From the NCBI GenBank assembly GCA_020848905.1, contig JADLHG010000019.1, forward strand, positions 55,494 through 119,493: 64,000 nucleotides of DNA, read 5' to 3'. This DNA is from Deltaproteobacteria bacterium (GTDB taxonomy: Bacteria; Myxococcota_A; Polyangia; GCA-2747355; JADLHG01). This document shows, piece after piece, positions 8,400 through 18,923 of this stretch. The translations under genes and the position numbers were made by a program. How positions within the stretch are numbered: position 1 is the stretch's first letter; each line of letters starts with the position of its first letter. A model generated the notes under the pieces. The model saw nothing but the letters and a program-made list of their open reading frames with translations, did not search any database and was not told the origin of the DNA.

Positions 8400-9632
8400 A
8401 TGGGGAAGCTCAAGACCTCGAAGCCCGGCGTCGAAATCTCGCTCGACCCGCTGCCCCGCAGGAAGGCCCGCGCGAACGGCAATGGCCACGGCCGCACGTC
8501 GGGCTCGAACGGGGAGGTGATCTACCACTCGCCCGGTTCCACCGGCGGACGCAAACCGCAGGTCCTCTTCATCTGCGGCTCGCTCAACCAGACGCAGCAA
8601 ATGCACCAGGTGGGGCAGCAGCTCTCGGACTGCGACTGCTGGTACACGCCCTATTACGCCACCGGCATCATGGAGCTCTGGCGTCGGCTTCACTTCCAGG
8701 AGTGGAGCATCGCCGGCTACCGCTGGCGGCGCGTCGCGATGAACTACCTCGTGGGGCACGACCTCCAGCTCGACCTGCACGGACGGCGCGGACCCTACGA
8801 CCTCGTCGTCACCTGCTCGGACCTCGTCATCCCCGGCAACCTGATGGGCGCGCCGCTCGTCGCCGTGCAGGAGGGGATCCTCGACCCCGAGAACTGGCTC
8901 TACCGCGTCTGCTACCGCTTCCGCTGGCTCCCCCGCTGGTTCCCCGGCACCTCGATGACGGGGCTCTCGGGGGTCTACGAGCGCTTCTGCGCCGCGAGCG
9001 AGGGCTACAAGGACCACGTCGTGGCCCGCGGCGCCGACCCGAAAAAGGTCGTGGTCACCGGCATCCCGAACTTCGACAACATCGAGCGCTTCCGCGACAA
9101 CGACTTCCCCTACAAAGGCTTCGTGCTGGTCTGCACCTCCGACACGCGCGAGACCTTCAAGCGGGACGACCGCCGCGGCTTCATCCGGCGCTGCGTGGAG
9201 ATCGCGAAGGGGCGCCAGCTCATCTTCAAGCTGCACCCGAACGAGCGCTTTCCGCGGGCGGTGCGCGAGATCAACGAGGAGGCCCCCGGCGCCCTCGTCT
9301 ACACCTCCGGCGTGGCCGAGCACATGATCGCCAACTGCGAGGCGCTCATCACGCAGTACTCCTCGACGGTCTTCGTGGGCATGACGCTCGGCAAGGAGTG
9401 CCACTCGTACTTCGACCTGGACGACGTTCGGCGCCTGATGCCGGTCCAGCACCGGTCGGCCGCGCGGAAGATCGCCAACGTCTGCCGCGAGCTCCTCGGA
9501 CTGGCGCCGGTCGAGGCCGCCGCAAGCCGCGAGGACGCCGCAAGCCGCGAGACCGCCCCGGCCCGAGACGACGTCGACGGCAACGCCCCGCCGCAGCCCT
9601 CGGCGAACCGGGCCAGGACAGCCCGCGCATGA
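8400..9632 (+). CDS. GT-B-like glycosyltransferase / CDP-glycerol transferase-like protein
   Basis: 410 residues from ATG 8400 (GTG 8358 is a longer option without a better ribosome site). After a charged, Gly/Asn-rich N-terminus the protein shows GT-B features: LFICGSLNQTQQM as the first Rossmann strand, CSDLVIPGN, KVVVTGIPNFDN, then FKLHPNER, TSGVAEHMIANCEALITQYSS and FVGMTLGKE. The HPNER and TQYSST blocks match the sugar-nucleotide-binding half of poly(glycerol phosphate) transferases, capsule synthesis proteins and hydrolysing 2-epimerases. Which reaction it does cannot be decided. First gene of the operon; its stop overlaps the next start (ATGA). Confidence 0.6.
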   Translation: MGKLKTSKPGVEISLDPLPRRKARANGNGHGRTSGSNGEVIYHSPGSTGGRKPQVLFICGSLNQTQQMHQVGQQLSDCDCWYTPYYATGIMELWRRLHFQEWSIAGYRWRRVAMNYLVGHDLQLDLHGRRGPYDLVVTCSDLVIPGNLMGAPLVAVQEGILDPENWLYRVCYRFRWLPRWFPGTSMTGLSGVYERFCAASEGYKDHVVARGADPKKVVVTGIPNFDNIERFRDNDFPYKGFVLVCTSDTRETFKRDDRRGFIRRCVEIAKGRQLIFKLHPNERFPRAVREINEEAPGALVYTSGVAEHMIANCEALITQYSSTVFVGMTLGKECHSYFDLDDVRRLMPVQHRSAARKIANVCRELLGLAPVEAAASREDAASRETAPARDDVDGNAPPQPSANRARTARA

Positions 9633-10444
9633 GCCCGCGAATCGCCGTGCTCGTACAGGCCCGCACGGGCTCCTCCCGCCTGCCCGGCAAGGTGCTTCTC
9701 CCCCTCGCGGGAGAGCCGCTCCTCGCCCGCATGCTCGAGCGCGTCCGCGCCGCGCGCACGCCCTTCGTACTGCAGGTCATCACCACCACCGACGCGAGCG
9801 ACGACCCGGTGCGCACCCTCTGCGCCGCGCTCGGCGTCCCCTGCTACAGCGGGCACCCGACCGACCTCCTCGACCGCCACGTGCAGGCCGCGCGCGCTCT
9901 CGAGGCCGACGTGGTGGTGAAGGTCCCCTCGGACTGTCCGCTCATCGACCCGGAGGTGATCGACCGCGTCCTCGCCGCGTACCTCGCGCGCCCGGGCGAG
10001 CTCGACTTCGTCTCGAACCTGCACCCCGCCACCTACCCCGACGGCAACGACGTGGAGGTGATGCCCCTCCCGGTGCTCGAGGAGGCCTGGCGCGAGGCCC
10101 GTCGCCCGCTCGAGCGCGAGCACACGACCCCCTTTCTCTGGGAGCAGCCCGCGCGCTATCGCCTGGCCAACGTGGCCTGGGAGAGCGGACTCGACTATTC
10201 GATGACCCACCGCTTCACCATCGACTACCCCGAGGACTACGCCTTCCTCGCCGCGGTCTACGAGGCGCTCTATCGCCCCGAACGGCCGATCTTCCCGCTC
10301 GAGGAGATCCTGGCCTACCTCGAGGCCCACCCCGAGGTAACGGCGCTCAACGCGCGCTACGCCGGGGTGAACTGGTACCGGAACCATCTGCACGAGCTAG
10401 AGACCATCAGCGCGAGCCAGACGCGCTCCGAGGTGCGTTCATGA
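9629..10444 (+). CDS. SpsF-type cytidylyltransferase-like NTP transferase
   Basis: 271 residues. ATG 9629 overlaps the preceding stop. The N-terminal nucleotide-binding signature LVQARTGSSRLPGKVL, then YSGHPTDLLDR and VVKVPSDCPLIDPEVID, mark the CMP-KDO synthetase/SpsF branch of nucleotidyltransferases, and the length is normal. By family it would transfer CMP (or another nucleotide) to an acidic sugar or sugar phosphate in the cytoplasm. In this operon it is the obvious activating enzyme for the product of the NeuB-type synthase encoded five genes further downstream. Overlaps the next gene by ATGA. Confidence 0.8.
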   Translation: MSPRIAVLVQARTGSSRLPGKVLLPLAGEPLLARMLERVRAARTPFVLQVITTTDASDDPVRTLCAALGVPCYSGHPTDLLDRHVQAARALEADVVVKVPSDCPLIDPEVIDRVLAAYLARPGELDFVSNLHPATYPDGNDVEVMPLPVLEEAWREARRPLEREHTTPFLWEQPARYRLANVAWESGLDYSMTHRFTIDYPEDYAFLAAVYEALYRPERPIFPLEEILAYLEAHPEVTALNARYAGVNWYRNHLHELETISASQTRSEVRS

Positions 10445-11322
10445 CCCAGCAAACCGTTTCACCGACGGCGCGGAGCCCCCACGCCGAGCTCGAGGCACTC
10501 GCCCTGCGCGTGCGCGAGCACATCATCCGCATGGCCACCAAGGGCGGCTGCTTCATCGGCGCGTCGCTCTCGTGCGCGGACCTGCTCGTGCACCTCTATT
10601 CGCGCGTGCTCCGCGTCTCGCCGGAGACGGTCGCCGACCCGAACCGGGACTACCTGCTCCTCTCGAAGGGGCACGACGTGCCCGCCCTCTACGGCACGCT
10701 GGCCGAGCTCGGCTACTTCCCGCGCGAGCGGCTGAAGGAGCACCTCAAGACCACGGACAGCATCTACTGGCACCCGAACCGCGCCATCCCGGGGATCGAG
10801 TTCCACTCGGGCTCGCTCGGGCACCTGCTCTCGGTGGGGCTCGGCATCGCGCTCGACGTGAAGCGCCAGCAGGCGGATAACCGCGTCTTCGTCGTCCTCG
10901 GCGACGGCGAGTGCAACGAGGGTTCCGTCTGGGAGGGGTGCCTGGTGGCCGGGGCGCACAAGCTGGACAACCTGGTGGCGATCGTGGACCGCAACGAGTT
11001 CCAGGCCAACATCCGCACCGAGGAGCTCATCCCCCTCGAGCCGCTCGACGCGAAGTTCCGCGCCTTCGGCTGGGCCGTGAAGACCATCGACGGGCACTCC
11101 TTCGCCGAGCTCGAGGAGGCCTTCGCGCACCTGCCCTACGAGAGCGGCAAGCCCACGGCGGTCATCGCCCGCACCGTGCGCGGCAAGGGCCTCCCCTCGA
11201 TCGAACGTCGCGCCGACCGCTGGTTCGTGAACTTCACCGCCCCCGAGGTGGAGATGCTCCTCAAGGAGCTCCACGACGGTGTGGCGAGCCAACTCACCTC
11301 CGAGACCCTGATGGTGCGCTGA
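10441..11322 (+). CDS. Transketolase, N-terminal (thiamine diphosphate-binding) subunit
   Basis: 293 residues. The thiamine diphosphate and metal motif GDGECNEG followed by VDRN is intact, and HSGSLGHLLSVGLG is the typical N-subunit block. Split transketolases of this size make an alpha2beta2-like enzyme with the product of the next gene, which overlaps by one base (TGATG). Placement inside a sugar operon rather than with central metabolism genes suggests a dedicated role, for example moving a two-carbon ketol unit onto an aldose phosphate to build an unusual ketose. That role is inference. Confidence 0.9.
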   Translation: MTQQTVSPTARSPHAELEALALRVREHIIRMATKGGCFIGASLSCADLLVHLYSRVLRVSPETVADPNRDYLLLSKGHDVPALYGTLAELGYFPRERLKEHLKTTDSIYWHPNRAIPGIEFHSGSLGHLLSVGLGIALDVKRQQADNRVFVVLGDGECNEGSVWEGCLVAGAHKLDNLVAIVDRNEFQANIRTEELIPLEPLDAKFRAFGWAVKTIDGHSFAELEEAFAHLPYESGKPTAVIARTVRGKGLPSIERRADRWFVNFTAPEVEMLLKELHDGVASQLTSETLMVR

Positions 11323-12227
11323 TGCAGCTCGGACGCTACGAAGAGATCCTCATCGACCTGGCCCGCAAGAGCGACCGGCTGATGGTCATGACCGCCGAGA
11401 ACCGCGCGGCGATCCGCAACCTGCCGGGCATCATCCCCGAGCGCTTCATCGACGTCGGGATCTGCGAGCAGACGATGATCGGCGCGGCGGCCGGGCTGGC
11501 GCTTCGCGGACGCACGCCGATCGTGCACGCGCTGGCCACGTTTCTGGCCTTCCGGGCCTACGAGTTCATCCGCACCGACGTGGGGATCCCGGGGCTCCCG
11601 GTGAAGCTCGTGGGCGCCGTGGCCGGCTTTCTCTCCGACGGGAACGGCCCGACGCACCAGGCCCTGGAGGACCTCTCACTGATGCGCGGCATCCCCGGGA
11701 TGCACGTCTTCTGCCCCGCCGACGAGGACGAGCTGGTGGGCGCGCTCCCGACGCTGATCGAGAATCCCGCCCCCTGGTACGTGCGCTACAACGTGCTGCC
11801 GGCGGCCGTCCCGCACACCGCCCCCTTCCAGGTCGGCAAGGCCGAGGTGCTCGCGCAGGGCAAGGACGTGACGCTGCTGACCTACGGGTTCCTCCTGCGC
11901 GAGGCGGCGAAAGCGAAGGAGCTCCTCGAGGCGCAGCACCTCTCGGTGGGGCTGGTCAATATGCGCATGCTCAAGCCGCTCGACGAGGCCGCGGTGCTGG
12001 CCGCCGCGAAGCAGAGCAGCCTGCTCGTGACGATCGAGGACCACTTTCAGACGGGCGGGCTCTACTCGGCGCTGGGCGAGACGATGCTCAAGCACCGCCA
12101 GAGCGCGCGCGTCCTGCCCATCGCGCTGGAAGAGCGCTGGTTCAAGCCGGGGCTCCTCCCCGACGTGCTCGAGCACGAGGGATTCACGGGGGCCAAGCTC
12201 GCGCAACGCATCGTGCGGGCGCTCTAA
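11322..12227 (+). CDS. Transketolase, C-terminal subunit
   Basis: 301 residues. ATG 11322 lies within the stop of the N-subunit gene. The catalytic glutamate block FIDVGICEQTMIGAAAGLA, the Pyr-domain segment GPTHQALEDLSLMRGIPGM and the C-terminal LLTYGFLLREA / EDHFQTGGLYSALGE blocks are all present, so it looks functional. Together with the 10441 gene it reconstitutes one full transketolase. Confidence 0.9.
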   Translation: MQLGRYEEILIDLARKSDRLMVMTAENRAAIRNLPGIIPERFIDVGICEQTMIGAAAGLALRGRTPIVHALATFLAFRAYEFIRTDVGIPGLPVKLVGAVAGFLSDGNGPTHQALEDLSLMRGIPGMHVFCPADEDELVGALPTLIENPAPWYVRYNVLPAAVPHTAPFQVGKAEVLAQGKDVTLLTYGFLLREAAKAKELLEAQHLSVGLVNMRMLKPLDEAAVLAAAKQSSLLVTIEDHFQTGGLYSALGETMLKHRQSARVLPIALEERWFKPGLLPDVLEHEGFTGAKLAQRIVRAL

Positions 12228-12235
12228 CGGAGGGG

Positions 12236-13582
<1,347 letters not shown>

Positions 13583-13590
13583 GGCGCACC

Positions 13591-14421
13591 ATGTCCTCTA
13601 CCGTCGAAGCGCAGTTCTCGCTCAGCGGCAAGGTGGCCATCGTGACCGGGGCCCTCGGGCTCCTCGGTAAGGAGCACTGTCACGCGCTCGCCGGGGCCGG
13701 CGCCACGCTCGTCGCGGTGGACCTGGACGGGCCCGGCTGCCAGGCCTTCGCGACGGAGCTGGGCCGCACCTACGACCGCCCGTGCCTCGGGGTCGGGGTG
13801 AACATCACCTCGCCCGAGGAGCTCACGGCGCTGCGCGACCAGGTGCTCGCGCGCTTCGGTCGGATCGACGTGCTCGTGAACAACGCCGCCGTGAACGACA
13901 GCTTCGAGAACCCGTCGCTCGCCGCCGAGCAGTCCCGCTTCGAGAAGTATCCGCTGGAGAAGTTTCGCGCGGCGCTGGACGTGAACGTGACCGGCACGCA
14001 CCTCTGCTGCCAGCTCCTCGGCACGCCGATGGCCGAGCGAGGCGAAGGCAGCATCATCAACGTGGCCTCGACCTACGGCCTCGTCGCGCCGGACCAGTCG
14101 ATCTACCGCCGCCCCGACGGCAGCCAGGCCTTCCACAAGTCCCCCGTGTATTCGGTGACCAAGGGGGCCGTGATCATGCTGACCAAGTTTCTCGCCGCCT
14201 ACTGGGGCGAGAAGGGCGTGCGCGTGAACACGCTCTCGCCGGGGGGCGTGGAAAACGGGCAAGACGCGTTTTTCGTGCAAAACTACGCGCGCAAGACGCC
14301 GCTCGGGCGCATGGCCCAGCCCGGGGACTACCGCGGCGCGCTCGTCTTTCTGGCGAGCGACGCGTCGGCGTACATGACCGGGGCGAACCTGGTCGTGGAC
14401 GGCGGCTGGACCTGCTGGTGA
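13591..14421 (+). CDS. Short-chain dehydrogenase/reductase
   Basis: 276 residues from ATG 13591. Classical SDR: TGALGLLG cofactor loop near residue 17, LVNNAAVND, active Ser in NVASTYG, and YxxxK in YSVTKGA, followed by RVNTLSPGGV. An insertion between the Ser and Tyr blocks is like that in PtmA-type enzymes of bacterial nonulosonic acid loci. It probably oxidises or reduces a sugar hydroxyl or keto group, possibly to prepare the substrate of the aminotransferase next to it. Ends one base before the next start. Confidence 0.85.
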   Translation: MSSTVEAQFSLSGKVAIVTGALGLLGKEHCHALAGAGATLVAVDLDGPGCQAFATELGRTYDRPCLGVGVNITSPEELTALRDQVLARFGRIDVLVNNAAVNDSFENPSLAAEQSRFEKYPLEKFRAALDVNVTGTHLCCQLLGTPMAERGEGSIINVASTYGLVAPDQSIYRRPDGSQAFHKSPVYSVTKGAVIMLTKFLAAYWGEKGVRVNTLSPGGVENGQDAFFVQNYARKTPLGRMAQPGDYRGALVFLASDASAYMTGANLVVDGGWTCW

Positions 14422-14422
14422 G

Positions 14423-14974
14423 GTGAGCGACGTGCACCTGGCCCGCCACACGATCCGCGGCACGCTCCAGCTCCCCGAGGAGGAGCTCGCGCTACGCGCG
14501 CGGCGCGTCCGGCTCGTGCTCACGGACGTGGACGGCACGCTCACCGACGGCGGGGTCTACGTCTCGCCCGAGGGGGAGGCGCTGAAGAAGTTCTCGCTGC
14601 GGGACGGGATGGGGGTCGAGCGGCTGCGCGAGGCGGGGGTCGAGACGGCCTTCATCACGCGCGAACGCTCCCCGATCGTGGCCCGCCGGGCGGAGAAGCT
14701 GAAGCTCACGTTCCTCTACATGGGGCTCCTGGACAAGCTGGCCCACCTGGACCGCATCCTCGAGGAGACTGAGCTTTCCGTCGAGCAACTGGCGTACATC
14801 GGGGACGACGTGAACGACCTGGGTATACTTCGGGCGATCGGCGAGACGGGGTTGACCGGCGCCCCGTCCGACGCCATGCCCGAGGTCAAAGAGACTGTGC
14901 ACTACCTATGCGTGGAACCGGGGGGGCGCGGAGCGTTCCGCGACTTCGCCGAGCTGATTCTCAACCTGAGGTGA
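14423..14974 (+). CDS. KdsC-type HAD phosphatase
   Basis: 183 residues from GTG 14423, one base after the previous stop, with an AGG just ahead. The catalytic DVDGTLTDGGVY block, FITRERS (motif II area), and GDDVNDL (motif IV) match 3-deoxy-octulosonate 8-phosphate phosphatase. These small C0 HADs work as tetramers and remove the phosphate left by a NeuB/KdsA-type condensation. Here it is followed 3 bp later by a NeuB-type synthase, so a sialic-acid-9-phosphate-like substrate is likely. Confidence 0.88.
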   Translation: MSDVHLARHTIRGTLQLPEEELALRARRVRLVLTDVDGTLTDGGVYVSPEGEALKKFSLRDGMGVERLREAGVETAFITRERSPIVARRAEKLKLTFLYMGLLDKLAHLDRILEETELSVEQLAYIGDDVNDLGILRAIGETGLTGAPSDAMPEVKETVHYLCVEPGGRGAFRDFAELILNLR

Positions 14975-14977
14975 CAC

Positions 14978-15919
14978 ATGGGCAAAGGAACGATCGAGAT
15001 CCGGGGACGGAGGGTAGGGGTTGGGCATCCGGTCTTCGTCGTCGCCGAAATCGGCATCAACCACAACGGCTCGGTGGAGCTGACCAAGAAGCTCATCGAC
15101 GGCGCGGTCCTCGCCGGCTGTGACGCGGTGAAGTTCCAGAAGCGGACCCCCGAGCTGTGCGTGCCGAAGGATCAGTGGCAGCTCGAGCGGGACACGCCCT
15201 GGGGCCGCATGACCTATATCGATTACCGGCGGAAGATCGAGTTCGGCCACGACGAGTACGCGGCGATCGACCGCTACTGCCGGGAGAAGGGCATCCTCTG
15301 GACCGCCTCCTGCTGGGACGAGCCGTCGGTGGACTTCATGGAGCACTTCGCGCCGGCCTTCTACAAGGCCGCGTCGGCGTCGCTCACGGACCTGCCGCTC
15401 CTGCGCAAGATGAAGGGCACGGGCCGGCCGCTGATGATCTCCACCGGCATGTCCACGATGGAGGAGATCCGCGCGGCGGTGGCCGGCGTGGGCAAGGAGA
15501 ACCTGCTCATCGCGCACGCCACCTCGAGCTACCCCTGCCCGGTGGAGGAGCTGAACCTGAAGATGATCCAGACCCTCCGCGAGGAGTGGCCGGAGTGCCC
15601 GGTCGGGTACTCGGGGCACGAGGTGGGCCTGGCCACGACCTGGGCCGCGGTGGCGCTCGGGGCCTGCTTCGTGGAGCGGCACATCACGCTGGACCGGGCC
15701 ATGTGGGGCACCGACCAGGCCGCCTCCGTCGAGCTCGGCGGGCTGATGCGCCTGGTCTCGAACATTCGCGAGATCGAGCGCGCCCTCGGCGACGGGATCA
15801 AGCGGGTCTACGAGCGCGAGCTCCCGCAGCGCGCCAAGCTCCGCCGCGTACAGCCTACGAGCGCCAGCGCCGTCGAGCGCAAGCCCTCCTCGGGCAACGG
15901 CAAGCACGTGCGCCTGTAA
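14978..15919 (+). CDS. NeuB-type ulosonic acid synthase (no SAF domain)
   Basis: 313 residues. The TIM-barrel of the N-acetylneuraminate synthase family is recognisable by VAEIGINHNGS, DAVKFQKR, KAASASLTDLPLL, MISTGMST, HATSSYPCP, GYSGHEVGL and FVERHITLDR. It condenses phosphoenolpyruvate with an aldose or aldose phosphate. The C-terminal antifreeze-like SAF domain that caps NeuB active sites is absent: the protein ends about 30 residues after the barrel, so it is a short variant. Last gene of the operon. The substrate may be the aminated product of the transketolase and aminotransferase steps (inference). Confidence 0.87.
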   Translation: MGKGTIEIRGRRVGVGHPVFVVAEIGINHNGSVELTKKLIDGAVLAGCDAVKFQKRTPELCVPKDQWQLERDTPWGRMTYIDYRRKIEFGHDEYAAIDRYCREKGILWTASCWDEPSVDFMEHFAPAFYKAASASLTDLPLLRKMKGTGRPLMISTGMSTMEEIRAAVAGVGKENLLIAHATSSYPCPVEELNLKMIQTLREEWPECPVGYSGHEVGLATTWAAVALGACFVERHITLDRAMWGTDQAASVELGGLMRLVSNIREIERALGDGIKRVYERELPQRAKLRRVQPTSASAVERKPSSGNGKHVRL

Positions 15920-16068
15920 TATCCCGGCAGAACCCCCCGCGCTCCCTCTTCTGATCGGCGTCAAGCCCGCGCCTCTCCGCGGCTTTCGCAGTCCCCCCCG
16001 ACGTAACGCACCCCCTGCCGCGACGTACTCAGCTCCGGGGACTCCCCTTCCGCCGGAGCGCGCGCGTC

Positions 16069-16917
16069 ATGCAAAGCTGGGCCTACATCTCGGCCGGGAT
16101 CATCATGGGCTCCTCGGTGGTCTATGTGGCCCTCGAGAAGCTCTACCCGTACGACCCGGGCCACAAGCTCTTCCGGCGCGGCTTCGCGCTCGACTTCGTC
16201 TGGTACAGCCTGATCCAGAGCTACCTCCTCGGGCTCCTCATCGGCCTCGTGATCGAGAGCCTGGACAAGGGCACGGGCCTCTCGCGGCTGCACCTCGTCT
16301 CGGCGTGGCCCTTCTGGGCCCAGCTCCTCTTCTTCTTCGTGGTGCACGACCTCTACATCTACTGGTTCCACCGCTGGATGCACGTGAACAAGTACCTCTG
16401 GCGGTTGCACGAGGCGCACCATTCCTGCGAAGAGGTGGATTGGGTGGCCGGCTCGCGCTCGCACCCGCTCGAGATCATGATCAACCAGACCATCGAGTTC
16501 GCGCCGATGGTGCTGCTCGGCGCGCACCCGGCGCTGCCCGTGACCAAGGCCACGATGGACGCGCTCTGGGGCATGTTCATCCACTCGAACGTGGGGGCCC
16601 GTCTCGGCTGGCTGAACTACGTCATCAACGGGCCCGAGATGCACCGGTGGCACCACGCCACGAACTACAAGCCCCCCGGGATGAACTACGGCACCAAGCT
16701 CGCCCTCTGGGACTGGCTCTTCGGCACGGCCTATCTGCCCAGGGAGAAGCCCGCCGCCTACGGCCTGCCCGAGGTGAAGTTTCCGACGGGCCCGATCGGG
16801 CAGACGCTCTTCGCCTTCCGTCGCTTCGACCCCCCGGCCCCGCCCGCCGAGGCCACCGCTCCCGTCGAGGCCGTCCCGGCCGGCCGCGCCCCCGAGAGCG
16901 CCGCGCACCAGAGCTAA
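16069..16917 (+). CDS. Fatty acid hydroxylase / sterol desaturase family membrane protein
   Basis: 282 residues from ATG 16069. Three hydrophobic segments (about 4-22, 46-63, 80-96) and the histidine clusters of the diiron family are present: H93..H101 (HDLYIYWFH), HEAHH at 114-118, and MHRWHH near 191. The enzyme is an oxygen-dependent integral membrane hydroxylase or desaturase; the lipid substrate cannot be read. The C-terminal 40 residues are Pro/Ala-rich. It stands 149 bp after the ulosonic acid operon and may be separate from it. Confidence 0.85.
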   Translation: MQSWAYISAGIIMGSSVVYVALEKLYPYDPGHKLFRRGFALDFVWYSLIQSYLLGLLIGLVIESLDKGTGLSRLHLVSAWPFWAQLLFFFVVHDLYIYWFHRWMHVNKYLWRLHEAHHSCEEVDWVAGSRSHPLEIMINQTIEFAPMVLLGAHPALPVTKATMDALWGMFIHSNVGARLGWLNYVINGPEMHRWHHATNYKPPGMNYGTKLALWDWLFGTAYLPREKPAAYGLPEVKFPTGPIGQTLFAFRRFDPPAPPAEATAPVEAVPAGRAPESAAHQS

Positions 16918-17095
16918 GGGCCCACGGCTCCAACGCTCACTGGACCGAGTTCGCGCCTGCGACTCCGATCGGCCAACGACCCCGCGAGCCACTCCGCGTC
17001 GCTCCTGCCGATTTGACTCGTCTTCCCGGCCGTCGCCTTTCGGCACGCCGCGTGCTCAGGGCCGCCGCAAATCCCACGACGAAGGAGCGGCACGA

Positions 17096-18751
17096 ATGTT
17101 TCGCACGCAGAAGGGGAAGCTTGTGAGCTGGCTCGGCGCCGCCGGGATCGCCGTCTCGTCGGTGAGCTGCGGCTCGAGCCCGGTGACCACGATCGACGAC
17201 GAGCCCGCCGAGACGCGCGGCAAGGCCGACACCGGCGGGATCCGCGAGGGGAGCCTCGAGGCCGACGGCATTCTGAAGGTGGCCAACGAGTCGAGCTACC
17301 GTGCGCTCTGCAACGAGAAGGAAGCGGGGCTCTGCTCGCTCGGCTACAACGGCTGGCGCGCCACGACAAACATCCTCGCCTACCGGCGCGGGGACAACCC
17401 GTCCGAGCGCAAGACCTTCAGCTCGCTCACCGAGCTCGACAACGTCCCCTTCGTCGGGCCGCGCACCTTCGCCAAGCTCCTCGATTACGCCAAGCGCAAG
17501 GGGTGGGTCGCCTCGTATAGCTGCGTGGTGCGCAAGGTGGACGGCGTGATGGCCGGCGAAACGTACAAGGTGCGTAACATCCGCGAGGCCTACTACGCGG
17601 ACAACGGCACGCTTCAGGCCGAGGTCTACCGCTTCACCCAGGATGCCGACCACTCCCCCGAGATCGCCTGGGCCAACAAGGACGCCGAGCTGAAGGAGCT
17701 CCTGGCGGATCCCGACGCGCGCGGGCTCATCCCGCGCCAGAAGTTCCTCTACCAGAACGACGCCCTCGGCCGGCCGGTACAGATGAGCCAGAACACGGTC
17801 AACGCCACCGATCCGCGGTCCATGCTCGAGACCCTGACCTACGACGCGAACGGCCTCCTGCTGACCGACCGCGAGGTCACGAAGAGCGCGGGAAACACCC
17901 CGGCCGACCGCCTGCTGAGCCGCATCTGGGAGGTCGAACGGGCGGCGACGGGGGAAGAGCGGGCGGCGACGGTCTACCGGATGCTCGGCAGCCGACCCTC
18001 GTACCAGAAGCTGCGGGTAGAGACGACCCCGGGCGCCGATGGGCGGCCGGCGCACAAGCGCCTCGTCCTCGTCGACGAGCAGGCCAAGACCAGCAAGCCG
18101 ATCTACGACTTCGAGCTGCGCTACACGGTGGAACAGGGCCGGGCGGTCAAGGTGGAGTGGATCGAGACGCTGAACCAGGCGCTCACCGTGACCTTCGACT
18201 ACGCCTACAACGCCGCGGGCAAGGTGCTCACCGAGAAGCGCACGATCGCCTATGACGTGAGCACCGAGGCCGGCACGCTGGCGGTCGTGAACCCGGGTCT
18301 CAAGGACCATCGCTCGGCGAAGAGCGAGCGGGTGACGACCTTCAACTACGACGCGAGCGGCAAGCTCTCCGGCAAGTCGGTCAGCGCGTCGTGGCTGGGC
18401 AAGATCGAGATGGGCGGGGGGATGGTCAACCTGGACATGGGCATGAACGCGACGTGCGAGTTTGACCAGGCCAACCGCCTCGTGCGGGCGCACCGGGTCG
18501 AGACCGGCACTCCCGTGCCGTCCGGCGGCGACAAGGTCGAGCGTGAGCTCCTGACCGTGACCTCCCCCGGCTGCGACGCCGTCCTGGCCAAGGGCGCGCC
18601 CATACCGACCAACCCGCTCCGCGGCAACAGCGCCCTCGACGCCGGCTGCGACGCGTGGCACGACCTGAACGACGGCACCTTCGACTTCGGTGGCGCCGAC
18701 GAGCTCTTCCTCTCGCTGTACGGCGGTCTGGACAGCCTCCCCGTCGAGTAG
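17096..18751 (+). CDS. Secreted lipoprotein of unknown function with HhH-like segment
   Basis: 551 residues. ATG 17096 follows GAAGGAGC. The signal peptide ends SSVSCGSS, so a lipoprotein is likely. Residues about 95-125 (SLTELDNVPFVGPRTFAKLL) resemble a helix-hairpin-helix, a segment seen in several myxobacterial surface proteins. The rest is beta-rich, with YD-type repeats reminiscent of RHS-like strands (LTYDANGLLLTDRE, FDYAYNAAGKVLTEKR, FNYDASGKLSGK), three spaced copies. No enzyme motif is seen. Confidence 0.7.
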   Translation: MFRTQKGKLVSWLGAAGIAVSSVSCGSSPVTTIDDEPAETRGKADTGGIREGSLEADGILKVANESSYRALCNEKEAGLCSLGYNGWRATTNILAYRRGDNPSERKTFSSLTELDNVPFVGPRTFAKLLDYAKRKGWVASYSCVVRKVDGVMAGETYKVRNIREAYYADNGTLQAEVYRFTQDADHSPEIAWANKDAELKELLADPDARGLIPRQKFLYQNDALGRPVQMSQNTVNATDPRSMLETLTYDANGLLLTDREVTKSAGNTPADRLLSRIWEVERAATGEERAATVYRMLGSRPSYQKLRVETTPGADGRPAHKRLVLVDEQAKTSKPIYDFELRYTVEQGRAVKVEWIETLNQALTVTFDYAYNAAGKVLTEKRTIAYDVSTEAGTLAVVNPGLKDHRSAKSERVTTFNYDASGKLSGKSVSASWLGKIEMGGGMVNLDMGMNATCEFDQANRLVRAHRVETGTPVPSGGDKVERELLTVTSPGCDAVLAKGAPIPTNPLRGNSALDAGCDAWHDLNDGTFDFGGADELFLSLYGGLDSLPVE

Positions 18752-18923
18752 CCTGCAGGCGATCGTCCGCCCCTACCCCGCGCCGCCCGACAATCCGAGA
18801 GCCTGGGGGCGAGCGGCCCCAGGCGCCCCTGGGCACGACGCGACCCTCGCGCCGCAACCTCCCCGAATCGTGACGACCTTCTCGCGGCACGCGCGATGCT
18901 TGGCGCGCGCCGAGGAGGACACC